A stretch of 17,680 nt of DNA from Bacteroidales bacterium (lineage in GTDB: Bacteria > Bacteroidota > Bacteroidia > Bacteroidales > Muribaculaceae). The position numbers were made by a program, and so were the translations under genes. The notes under the pieces are model-generated. The model did not search any database. It was not told the DNA's origin and saw only the letters and a list, made by a program, of their open reading frames with translations. Position 1 is the stretch's first letter. Each line of letters opens with the position of its first letter. Below are positions 7,629 to 14,982 of this stretch, in pieces. Where the stretch lies: positions 1-17,680 of the forward strand of contig CAAGJW010000079.1 of NCBI GenBank assembly GCA_900770215.1, in the 5' to 3' direction.

Positions 7629-7921
7629 TGCACAACGTTACCTTTGAACCCCGTTGCCGCAACAACTGGCACATCCACCACAAGGCAGTGCAGGTGCTCA
7701 TCTGCGTTGCTGGCCGTGGATGGTATCAAGAGTGGGGCAAGGAAGCTGTGGAGATGACTCCCGGCACTGTCATTGCCATTCCTGCCGAGGTCAAGCACTG
7801 GCACGGAGCCGCCAAGGACTCGTGGTTCCAGCATCTCACCTATAGCAAGGATGTCGAGCAAGGCGCTTCCAACGAGTGGCTCGAGCCAGTGTGCGACGAG
7901 GAATACGACAAGTTGAGATAG
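7629..7921 (+). pseudogene. C-terminal cupin-domain fragment (carboxymuconolactone decarboxylase-associated type)
   Basis: Read in the frame one base earlier than the TamB-like stub, this encodes HNVTFEPRCRNNWHIHHKAV followed by QVLICVAGRGWYQEWG, AIPAEVKHWHGA and SNEWLEPV, ending at TAG 7919-7921. This is the cupin part of proteins that pair a carboxymuconolactone decarboxylase-like domain with a C-terminal cupin. The metal-ligand histidines of HIHH and HWH are present, though the usual HIHHGGGQ-type loop reads HIHHKAVQ. The N-terminal half of the gene is missing, so the fragment has no start of its own. It could only be made by translation through an upstream open frame (from 7406) that is otherwise meaningless. 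Confidence 0.75.
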
Positions 7922-7998
7922 TAGACCCGTTTATTCCTCTTCACAATCCTTAGTGTGTAGTGATGACGTTAACAGTGCGGAGCACATAACTATTGAAA

Positions 7999-8045
7999 AC
8001 GAGGCTGTGTCGTAATTTGAAATTTACGGCACAGCCCCGTTGCTT
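7999..8045. terminator. strong bidirectional terminator between convergent genes
   Basis: Arms 7999-8015 and 8024-8040 can pair over 17 positions with one wobble and one mismatch, around the core AGGCTGTG/CACAGCC and an 8-nt loop. Ts follow on the plus strand (8044-8048) and a TTTT run follows on the minus strand. It lies between the cupin remnant (+) and the LRR gene (-). Confidence 0.78.
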
Positions 8046-8065
8046 TTTAAAGCATGAGGCGACTT

Positions 8066-8979
8066 TTACTTCACCAGCAGTTTGTAGTTTCGGATGCCCA
8101 CTTTCACCACTACCAGCTGGCCACGGCCTGCATCGATGGTCGCGTTGCCCCTGCCCGAGTGCAGCAATGCGCCAGCGATTGTGTATATGCTCACGGGCAC
8201 TTCTGGGGGCACATTGTTCACTACCACCATGCCATCGTGGCTCGACAACTCGACCACGGCGTTGTCCACTCCATCAACGCCCGTAACGCTGAGTGGCAGA
8301 ATCTTGCCAAAGTCTTTCCACTCCTGTGCATTTTTATATGCATCGATCGCCTCGTCGGGCACATAGAGCGTCTTGCTTGCTTCATCGCCAAAGGAACCAG
8401 GGTTGGTGCTGCTGCAGGCTGGAGGCGTCTTGCCCAAGCAAGTCACCTTGTTTAAACTTGAGCAGTTTACAAAGCACCTATCTCCCAGACGTGTTACAGC
8501 ACGCGGAATGACGATGCTTGCCAAGCTCGTGCAGCCCTCGAAGCAATAGTCATTCCCAGCTCGGTCACCGAGCTGGGAATGTTGAAACTCGTGAGGCTGG
8601 TGCAACCCTTGAAGCAAAATGACGTCAAACTCGTGACCGAGGAGGGGATGGTAACGTCGGTCAGTGCAGTGCAATTGTAAAAGCATCCTTTTTCCAGACA
8701 AGTCACTGAATTGGGTAGGTTTACGCTCTCCAGTTTCATGCAATTGTTAAAGCACGAATCGCCTATACCCTTTACAGGAAAAATCAGCCCATGAAAATTG
8801 ATGCGTTCAGGCACCTCTACGTGCGTCATGTTTTTGTAGGATGCATCGGCAACCACAGTTGCAGTATTGTCGGCGTTGAGATCGTAATGCAAGCTGTCGG
8901 CCACATAGTCATCGGCCTTAGCTCTGAGCGCTGTGAGAAGGAGTAGGGTAAATAACAAGAAAAGTAAACGTTTAGTCAT
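8066..8979 (-). pseudogene. BspA-like LRR_5 secreted protein, broken by a frameshift near 8571-8577
   Basis: Two overlapping minus-strand frames make one gene. The first starts at ATG 8979 with a signal peptide (MTKRLLFLLFTLLLLTALRA, cleavage after AKA) and runs about 136 residues through units such as SVTCLEKGCFYNCTAL and SVTSLTSFCFKGCTSL. It then loses register after SSVTELG and would stop near 8494. The other frame continues the same repeat with YCFEGCTSL and RLGDRCFVNCSSL. It then has the BspA-type segment LYVPDEAIDAYKNAQEW and ends in a sorting-like tail (VSIYTIAGALL...VGIRNYKLLVK). Combined length would be about 304 residues. These are LRR_5 repeats, a different class from the DUF285 repeats of the gene at 436. 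Aligning repeats (L-x-x-x-C-F) suggests a net two-base insertion at the shift. A sequencing error cannot be excluded. Confidence 0.8.
8551..8581. repeat. perfect 31-bp palindrome at the frameshift site
   Basis: The 15-nt arm CATTCCCAGCTCGGT (8551-8565) and its exact reverse complement ACCGAGCTGGGAATG (8567-8581) flank a single C at 8566. It lies inside the LRR_5 gene, covering codons for IPSSV and TELG on the minus strand. The frameshift falls within its outermost bases. Confidence 0.95.
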
Positions 8980-9055
8980 AGTGATGATGAGTTTAGGAGT
9001 TTTTTTATTTGAAATGCATGTCCAGAATGTGACTATACCCATCACATCATGTTGG

Positions 9056-9087
9056 CAAACATAGTGACATTATTTGAACTATACAAA
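9056..9087 (-). promoter_or_regulatory. Bacteroidetes-type promoter of the LRR_5 gene
   Basis: On the minus strand TTTG (9087-9084) and TATGTTTG (9063-9056) are separated by exactly 20 nt, matching the TTTG-N19-21-TAnnTTTG consensus. The predicted transcription start is about 70 nt upstream of the ATG at 8979. Confidence 0.7.
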
Positions 9088-9138
9088 TTTTATCAAGAAT
9101 TATCCAATATATTTTACAAAAGAGTTTTCAGTTTATTG

Positions 9139-9146
9139 TATCTTTG
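9139..9146 (+). promoter_or_regulatory. -7 element of the lipoprotein gene promoter
   Basis: TATCTTTG matches TAnnTTTG. The upstream part shows only a T-rich TTTTAC near 9112-9117 in place of TTTG. An AAAGGAAA stretch precedes the ATG at 9173 and could serve as a ribosome binding region. Confidence 0.5.
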
Positions 9147-9172
9147 TTTAGACAAAAAAAGGAAATGACATT

Positions 9173-10456
9173 ATGAACAAGGCAACAGCAACCATACTCT
9201 TGTTGGTCTTTCTGGCCAGCTGCTCACCAAAGCTCACCGAAAAAGAAAAGATGGAAGAGGCCATTAGGCATGACATGCCATTCACTCTCGACTCCCTTTA
9301 TGAACTGGAGAATGACGTGTATGGCTTTACTACCCACAACGCATTGCACATGAGTCCCGACTATGAGCTGCGTAGCGACGGCAGTATTTTTTATAATCAC
9401 ACGTATTTCACTGAACCTGCAAGAATGCAAGACGACAACTGCATATGGCGCAATCTGACTTTCTCTAAAAAAGAGCACCGCATTTTGGCGATTGACAGAT
9501 TTCCCGGCAAAGGCGACAAAACTCAAGGGCGTATCTATGTGTTGCAGTCGGAGTCTCACAAATACCCCACGCTGGGTCACTTCCATTGGGATGTCACCGA
9601 CCGTCGTAGCGTGCAAATGGTGGGCAATGTGCTGGATGATTACGGCAAGAAATCGGTTAAGGTTTGCTTCGGGAGACCAAATGCGGTAGCACAGCCACAA
9701 TCGCAGGATGAGTGGTGGAGACTTGTGTTCAGAGCCGACAGCCTGTGGTGTGAGGGACGGCCGGCAGAGGCCTGGAAGGTGTATGATGTGGCTTTCTCGG
9801 TTGATAAGTACATATTGCCTTCATATCTCTCTACCATAGCAGGCAGGACCGAAGACCCTGTCAAAAGAGAAGCCCTCATTCGCCACCGCATGAAGCTGGA
9901 GTGTGACTATTATGACAGCATAACCGACTCGCTACCTACCGACATCAAGGAGATCTTCAGGCAAAGGGCAAATACTTACAACTATGACTTGCCAATGAAG
10001 AAAAAGCTGGAAAGAATATTGGAGCAAGACCAATACCAGCGAATGCTATGGTGGCTGGCAGCGCATGACCACCCCAAAGACAGCCTGCGCAACAACGCCC
10101 TGCGAGACTATTGCGGGCAAATCGACTTGCTTAACCAAGGCGAGGTGAAATGCCTGCTTCAAGAATACGGTTATCCAAGAAAAAGCAAGGTGGGCAACAT
10201 GGCTGCTCAGGCCCCCTGGCTGGTGATACAACATGCCGACCTAGAGACTCAAAAAGCTTTGTTGCCACAGCTTAAAGCGGCTTGCCAAAACGGTGATTTG
10301 CCAAAAGCCATGATAGCTGCCTTGGAGGACAGGATAGAGATACGTGAGGGACGCCCGCAAAAGTATGGTACCCAAACCGGCTGCAAGCTGCTGGACAAGA
10401 CCAAGGTGAACCAATGGCGCAAGGAGGTGGGGCTACCTCCCATGGAAATCAAGTGA
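9173..10456 (+). CDS. lipoprotein with C-terminal DUF6624 domain
   Basis: 427-residue predicted lipoprotein of unknown function. The N-terminus MNKATATILLLVFLASC carries a lipobox (LASC, acylated Cys17). Residues about 20-260 are a divergent N-terminal region without recognisable motifs. The C-terminal part, about 270-410, carries the DUF6624 signature: an EQDQYQR start, then NNALRDYCGQIDLLNQGE, GYP....VG..A..A, the core LVIQHADLETQKALLPQL, and ALEDRIEIREGRPQKYGTQ. DUF6624 proteins are widespread in Bacteroidetes, with no established activity. The gene stands alone, divergent from the LRR_5 gene with a promoter element at 9139, and convergent with relA 80 bp downstream. Start choice is secure because of the lipobox. 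Confidence 0.85.
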   Translation: MNKATATILLLVFLASCSPKLTEKEKMEEAIRHDMPFTLDSLYELENDVYGFTTHNALHMSPDYELRSDGSIFYNHTYFTEPARMQDDNCIWRNLTFSKKEHRILAIDRFPGKGDKTQGRIYVLQSESHKYPTLGHFHWDVTDRRSVQMVGNVLDDYGKKSVKVCFGRPNAVAQPQSQDEWWRLVFRADSLWCEGRPAEAWKVYDVAFSVDKYILPSYLSTIAGRTEDPVKREALIRHRMKLECDYYDSITDSLPTDIKEIFRQRANTYNYDLPMKKKLERILEQDQYQRMLWWLAAHDHPKDSLRNNALRDYCGQIDLLNQGEVKCLLQEYGYPRKSKVGNMAAQAPWLVIQHADLETQKALLPQLKAACQNGDLPKAMIAALEDRIEIREGRPQKYGTQTGCKLLDKTKVNQWRKEVGLPPMEIK

Positions 10457-10536
10457 GGTGTTCTATATCCCTCTGTGCTGTTGAGAGATACACGGTAATC
10501 ATAACTAAACTCACATGAGCTGCCGCGGCAACGACA

Positions 10537-12747
10537 TTAGTGGGTCGAACGTGTCACGTCTTTCACACCTTTCAAATTCTTGATCTTCTTGATGAGCGCA
10601 TCGAGAATCGACAGACTGTTGACGCCAATCACCAAGTAACCCTCAAACAGTGCACCGTTGGAGTTGATGGTGATGTTGCGCAGTTGCGTGTCGCCCTCCT
10701 TGTTGATGAGCGACGTGATATTGCTCACGATCCCTATGTCGTCTTGTCCCACTACCTTGAGTGTGGCTGCAAACTGGGTGCCGAGCCTGCCGCTCCACTG
10801 GGTCTTTATCATGCGGTAGGGATACTTGGTGATAAGGTGCTTCACGTTGCCACAGTCGGCCCGGTGTATCTTGATAGCTCCGTCGCTGGCTATGAAGCCC
10901 ACAATCTTGTCACCAAAGATGGGATTGCAGCATTTAGAGAGCTTGTAGTTGATGCCTTTCACATTGTCGCCAATCACAAGAATGTCGTCATCGTGATTAT
11001 CGTCGCCGGCGTGATTTTGCAGCACGAAGTTGGCTGCCGACTCGTGTTGCTGCGATTCGGCCTCGGCAGGCTTAGTGAGTTGAATATAGTCATCGATGAC
11101 CTTGTTCACGTCGATCGATCCGTCGGCAATCTCCACATAGAAATCGATAATACTCTTGAGCCCCATCTTGTAGATGAGCTTGGAGAGCACTGCCTCGTCG
11201 CAATCGATCTTGCGGTTTTTGAAGCGTCGTTGCAACGTTTCACGAGCAATGTCGGCACGCTTTTGGCGCACTTCATTCACAGCCTGTTTTATCTTGCTGC
11301 GAGCTTTAGACGTGACCACAAGATTGAGCCAGTCGAGCCGCGGCATTTGCGTGCTCGATGTGATGATTTCCACTGTGTCGCCGCTCTTGAGCTTGTAGTT
11401 GAGTTTTTGGGTCTTGCCATCCACTTTGGCCCCCATGCAGTGGCTGCCCACCTTGGTGTGAATGTGGAAAGCAAAGTCGAGCACTGTTGCACCCTGCGGC
11501 AGCTTGAACAGGTCGCCCTTGGGAGTGAACACAAACACCTCTTTGTCGTAAAGGTTCATGTTCATGTCACGTATCAGCTCCATCTGGCCTTGGCTGCCAG
11601 CCTCGAGCACCTCGCGCACGTTGTTCATCCACTGGTCAATCTCGCCCTCGCTCTTGATGCCCTTGTACTTCCAGTGTGCAGCCAGTCCCCGCTCGGCTAT
11701 TTCATCCATGCGGGTAGTGCGTATCTGCACCTCCACCCACTTGTCCTCAGGACCTTTCACGGTGATGTGCAGCGACTCATAGCCGTTAGATTTGGGTATT
11801 GTAATCCAGTCTTTCAATCTCGACACATTGGCCGTGTAGATATCGGTTACTATAGAGTAGGCGATCCAGCACTCTTTCTTTTCATTTTCAGGCTTGCTGT
11901 CGAGAATGATGCGTATGGCAAAGAGGTCGTACATGCCGTTAAGGTCGATGTCTTTCTTCCTCATTTTGTTCCATATGCTGTTGATCGACTTGGTGCGACC
12001 CTTGATCGAAAACTTTAATCCCGATTTTTCAAGTGCCTGGCGTATCGGGACAATAAAGCCCTCGACATAGCTGTCGCGGCGTTGCTTGGTCTCGTTGAGC
12101 TTGGCAGCAATCTGATTGTATACCTTACGGTTGAGATATTTAAGCGAGAGATCTTCGAGCTCCGATTTAATCGTATAGAGGCCCAATCGATGAGCCAGTG
12201 GAGCGTAGAGATAACGCGACTCCGACGAGATGTCGTGCACAAATTTCTCGTCGGGATGATGGTTGATTGCTCTCATCAAGTTGAGACGATCGACAATCAT
12301 GATGATAATCACCCTGATGTCTTCGGCAAAGGTGAGCAACAGCTTGTGGAAATTGTCGTTTTCAACGGCAGCTTGCTTCTTGTAGAGCCGCGACACGTTG
12401 ATCAAGCCATGCACGAGCTTGCCTATGTCGCCGCCGAAAGTTTTTCCTATCTCTTCCTCGCTCACAAAGCCCAGGCGCGAGAGGTTGTAGACCATGGTGG
12501 CAATGGTCATGTTGCGGTCGGGGGCAATGAGCTGATTGAGCATGATAGCCGTGCGCAGGCTACGCACCACAGGGTTGATTCCATGCTTGTCGCGCTTGTA
12601 GCAGTCGGCCTCGATGCCGTTTTTCACAATGTTGTGGACCGTGTTGATGTCGTGACAAGACACCTGGCTGCTCAACATGCCTATAAGCTGTGCTATGTGT
12701 TGCTTCACAAGTGTCTTTTCCTCACTGGTAAAATAAGTCTGGTCCAT
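10537..12747 (-). CDS. relA: RelA-type (p)ppGpp synthetase, hydrolase motif degenerate
   Basis: 736-residue long RelA/SpoT homologue that makes the stringent-response alarmone (p)ppGpp from ATP and GTP/GDP on stalled ribosomes. Domain order: HD-type region (about 40-200), synthetase (about 245-360), TGS (about 400-462), conserved-cysteine region (CCNP near 604, HRADC after it) and ACT (about 660-735). In the synthetase, GRTKSINSIW (250-259), the catalytic Asp of YDLFAIR (D274), NGYESLH and the Glu of VEVQIRT (E339) are all present. In the hydrolase region the metal-binding HD pair reads Y87-N88, the following EDT-type loop reads SRLGF, and the first histidine position reads Asn58; only D153 of VDRL remains. 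This implies synthesis without hydrolysis, as in E. coli RelA, so a separate SpoT-like hydrolase is expected elsewhere. The gene has its own canonical promoter. Confidence 0.93.
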   Translation of the reverse strand: MDQTYFTSEEKTLVKQHIAQLIGMLSSQVSCHDINTVHNIVKNGIEADCYKRDKHGINPVVRSLRTAIMLNQLIAPDRNMTIATMVYNLSRLGFVSEEEIGKTFGGDIGKLVHGLINVSRLYKKQAAVENDNFHKLLLTFAEDIRVIIIMIVDRLNLMRAINHHPDEKFVHDISSESRYLYAPLAHRLGLYTIKSELEDLSLKYLNRKVYNQIAAKLNETKQRRDSYVEGFIVPIRQALEKSGLKFSIKGRTKSINSIWNKMRKKDIDLNGMYDLFAIRIILDSKPENEKKECWIAYSIVTDIYTANVSRLKDWITIPKSNGYESLHITVKGPEDKWVEVQIRTTRMDEIAERGLAAHWKYKGIKSEGEIDQWMNNVREVLEAGSQGQMELIRDMNMNLYDKEVFVFTPKGDLFKLPQGATVLDFAFHIHTKVGSHCMGAKVDGKTQKLNYKLKSGDTVEIITSSTQMPRLDWLNLVVTSKARSKIKQAVNEVRQKRADIARETLQRRFKNRKIDCDEAVLSKLIYKMGLKSIIDFYVEIADGSIDVNKVIDDYIQLTKPAEAESQQHESAANFVLQNHAGDDNHDDDILVIGDNVKGINYKLSKCCNPIFGDKIVGFIASDGAIKIHRADCGNVKHLITKYPYRMIKTQWSGRLGTQFAATLKVVGQDDIGIVSNITSLINKEGDTQLRNITINSNGALFEGYLVIGVNSLSILDALIKKIKNLKGVKDVTRSTH

Positions 12748-12786
12748 ATAATCTTTAAAATATATATATTTCTATAAATTTGACTT

Positions 12787-12818
12787 CAAAATTAAAATAT
12801 TATGATTAACTTTACAAA
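12787..12818 (-). promoter_or_regulatory. canonical promoter of relA
   Basis: On the minus strand TTTG (12818-12815) and TAATTTTG (12794-12787) are separated by exactly 20 nt, matching the Bacteroidetes consensus. The predicted start of transcription is about 30 nt from the ATG at 12747. Confidence 0.75.
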
Positions 12819-12824
12819 GAAAAA

Positions 12825-12844
12825 AAGTTATACTTTCATAACTT
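12825..12844. promoter_or_regulatory. inverted repeat in the relA/DUF4301 divergent region
   Basis: AAGTTAT (12825-12831) and ATAACTT (12838-12844) form a perfect 7-bp inverted repeat with a 6-nt centre, just upstream of the relA -33 element. It could be an operator for a dimeric regulator acting on either gene, or chance in very A/T-rich DNA. Confidence 0.35.
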
Positions 12845-12884
12845 CATTGTTTTTGATTTATATTACATAGAAAAAATACACATC

Positions 12885-14408
12885 ATGTTAAACGAAAACG
12901 ATAAATCATTGCTACAAGCCAAAGGCATAAGTGAGGAAACGCTCGAGGCACAGCTCAAGCGTTTTGCGACAGGATTTCCTTATCTCAAGATCGAGGCTGT
13001 GGCTACAGTGGGCAACGGCATCAAGCGCCTTAGCGACAAGGAAGTCAAGGAGTGTGTAAAGAGTTGGAAGGCTTTTCAGGCCACCGATGGCACTATCGAG
13101 AAGTTTGTGCCGGCATCGGGGGCTGCCAGCCGCATGTTTAAGAACATGTTTGCCTTTGTGGCCTCGGGCAACAGCGAACCTGAAACCGACTTTGAGAAAG
13201 ATTTTTTCGGCAACATCGACAAGTTTGCATTCTATGGCGATCTCAACAAGGCTTGCAAGAGTCTTTATGGCCAAGACATACACACACTCATAGCCAGCGG
13301 AAAGTGCCGAGAGGTGGCGCAGGCCATGCTGGGCAAGGAAGGCCTCGATTATGGCTTTCTGCCTAAGGCGTTGATCAAGTTTCACCGTGGTGCAGGCGGT
13401 GCTGTGCACACACCGCTCGAGGAACACCTTGAGGAGGGAGCACAATATGCCGCCGACAGGAATCATGTGGTCGACATTCATTTCACCGTGTCGCCCGAGC
13501 ACAAGGCCGAGTTTGAGAAATTGCTGCGTGCCAAGATTCCGCTCTACGAGAAGGTGTGGGGCGTGACCTACAAGGTGAGCATGAGCGAGCAAAAACCGTC
13601 GACCGACACCGTTGCCGTCAACCTCGACAACACCCTCTATCGTGACGAAAACGGCAACTTGCTTTTCCGCCCGGCTGGTCATGGTGCCCTCATTGAAAAC
13701 TTGAATGAGCGCGATGCCGACGTGGTGTTTATCAAGAATATCGACAATGTGGTACCCTCACGGCTGCGACACACCACAGTGCGCTACAAGAAGGTGATAG
13801 GGGGCTACTTGATGCAGTTGCAACGCGTCATTGCCCGCTACATGAGAGCACTTGAGGCTGGCGACTGCAAGCGCGACACATTGCTTGAGATGCTCGGATT
13901 CCTTGAAAACAAGCTCTCGACAGTGAAAGCTGGCGCACGAGAGCTTGACGACGCAAGCCTGGCTGCCTATCTTGCCGGCAAGTTCAACCGCCCGCTGCGC
14001 GTGTGCGGTGTTGTCAAGAACGAGGGTGAACCTGGCGGAGGTCCCTATCTGGCCTATTGCAAAGACGGCAGCTGCTCGCCTCAAATTTTGGAATCGGCTC
14101 AAATCAATCACGACGATCCTGATGCCATGAAAATGATGAACAGCGGCACCCACTTCAATCCTGTCGACTTGGTGTGCTACCTCAAGGACTACAAGGGGAA
14201 TCGCTTTGACCTCAAGAAATATGTTGACCCCGACACGGGGCTCATCAGTCTCAAGTCGAAAAACGGTGTCGACATCAAGGCGCTTGAGCTGCCTGGCCTC
14301 TGGAATGGCTCGATGAGCGATTGGAACACAGCTTTTGTCGAGGTGCCCATCGAGACTTTCAACCCTGTGAAGACGGTGAACGACCTCTTGCGCAAAGAGC
14401 ACCAGTAA
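12885..14408 (+). CDS. DUF4301 family protein
   Basis: 507-residue cytoplasmic protein with no signal peptide or membrane segment. Length and sequence style fit the Bacteroidetes family DUF4301. Visible conserved stretches are FVPASGAASRMFK (74-86), LIKFHRGAGGAVHTPLEEHL, GEPGGGPYLAYCKDG and MNSGTHFNPVDLVCYLKDYKG. The glycine/serine-rich PASGAASRM followed by K resembles the nucleotide-binding loop of GT-A/nucleotidyltransferase folds (GxGxR type), so a sugar-nucleotide or nucleotidyl-transfer role is conceivable; this is inference. It is divergent from relA over a 137-bp A/T-rich gap and followed 26 bp later by the thioredoxin-like gene, probably in the same transcript. The start is the first ATG after the gap. 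Confidence 0.85.
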   Translation: MLNENDKSLLQAKGISEETLEAQLKRFATGFPYLKIEAVATVGNGIKRLSDKEVKECVKSWKAFQATDGTIEKFVPASGAASRMFKNMFAFVASGNSEPETDFEKDFFGNIDKFAFYGDLNKACKSLYGQDIHTLIASGKCREVAQAMLGKEGLDYGFLPKALIKFHRGAGGAVHTPLEEHLEEGAQYAADRNHVVDIHFTVSPEHKAEFEKLLRAKIPLYEKVWGVTYKVSMSEQKPSTDTVAVNLDNTLYRDENGNLLFRPAGHGALIENLNERDADVVFIKNIDNVVPSRLRHTTVRYKKVIGGYLMQLQRVIARYMRALEAGDCKRDTLLEMLGFLENKLSTVKAGARELDDASLAAYLAGKFNRPLRVCGVVKNEGEPGGGPYLAYCKDGSCSPQILESAQINHDDPDAMKMMNSGTHFNPVDLVCYLKDYKGNRFDLKKYVDPDTGLISLKSKNGVDIKALELPGLWNGSMSDWNTAFVEVPIETFNPVKTVNDLLRKEHQ

Positions 14409-14434
14409 TATACTTTTTTTCAAACACATTTTAT

Positions 14435-14887
14435 ATGAAGATTACACACTTTATCATAGCTGCCTTTGTCACTCTATTTTCTTTAGTAGCGAGTGCACAG
14501 ACTACCGACGTGTTGGCAGGCAAGGTGAATGAAGTCACTCAAGAGCAACTCTCGCAGCTGGTGGGGTCGGTGACGTCGCCAGGCACATGGACGTCGGTCA
14601 ACAAGCGCCCGGCCATAATCGACTTCAATGCCACCTGGTGTGGCCCCTGCCGCAAGATGGGCGCCATCCTTGAGAAAGCGGCAAAGGACTATGCAGGCAA
14701 GGTCGACTTCTACAGCGTCGATGTCGACCACAACAAGGAGATAGCAAGACAGCTGGGCATAAGTAGCATCCCCTTCTTGCTTTTCTGCCCAGTGGGGAAG
14801 CAGCCTCAAGGCAACATGGGACTTATAAGTCGCGACGATCTCGACAACATCATCAACGAGTATCTGCTCAAGGCTGCCGCTCATTAG
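14435..14887 (+). CDS. exported thioredoxin-like protein
   Basis: 150-residue periplasmic thiol-disulfide protein. The ATG at 14435 gives a signal peptide (MKITHFIIAAFVTLFSLVASA, cleavage before Gln22), whereas the open frame starting further upstream would overlap the preceding gene and lack one. The thioredoxin fold is shown by AIIDFNATWCGPCRKM with the CGPC active site (C69, C72), the VDFYSVDVDHN strand and the cis-proline loop ISSIPFLLF. A CGPC motif in an exported protein can act as reductase or oxidase; the sequence does not decide which. It lies 26 bp downstream of the DUF4301 gene, probably co-transcribed, and ends before a strong terminator. Confidence 0.9.
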   Translation: MKITHFIIAAFVTLFSLVASAQTTDVLAGKVNEVTQEQLSQLVGSVTSPGTWTSVNKRPAIIDFNATWCGPCRKMGAILEKAAKDYAGKVDFYSVDVDHNKEIARQLGISSIPFLLFCPVGKQPQGNMGLISRDDLDNIINEYLLKAAAH

Positions 14888-14925
14888 TTTTTGCAGCCAG
14901 CCCTTGTGCGATATTCACCACACAA

Positions 14926-14964
14926 AAAAACGCAGAGCATGTAATGTGAAAGCTCTGCGTTTTT
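14926..14964. terminator. bidirectional intrinsic terminator
   Basis: AAAAACGCAGAGC (14926-14938) and GCTCTGCGTTTTT (14952-14964) are exact reverse complements around a 13-nt loop. The A- and T-runs make it usable from both sides. It ends the thioredoxin transcript and the convergent secreted-protein transcript. Confidence 0.85.
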
Positions 14965-14982
14965 CCAATTTTATAAAGTAAA

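Noticed and set aside
8551..8581. Programmed ribosomal frameshift at the palindrome
   Set aside because: No slippery heptamer precedes it in the minus-strand reading, and the repeat spacing points to an insertion in DNA instead.
8494..9045. Start of the LRR_5 gene at 9045
   Set aside because: The ATG at 8979 starts a classical signal peptide, and the predicted transcription start near 9049 leaves no room for a leader before 9045.
10521..10530. TGCCGCGGCA palindrome between the lipoprotein gene and relA as a terminator
   Set aside because: It is short, has almost no loop and lacks a T-run on either strand.
10540..12018. 492-codon plus-strand open frame opposite relA
   Set aside because: Fully antisense to a clear RelA protein with all domains; the translation is His/Leu/Val-rich, typical of a shadow frame.
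12912..13682. 256-codon minus-strand open frame opposite the DUF4301 gene
   Set aside because: Antisense shadow of a well-supported gene, with no recognisable features.
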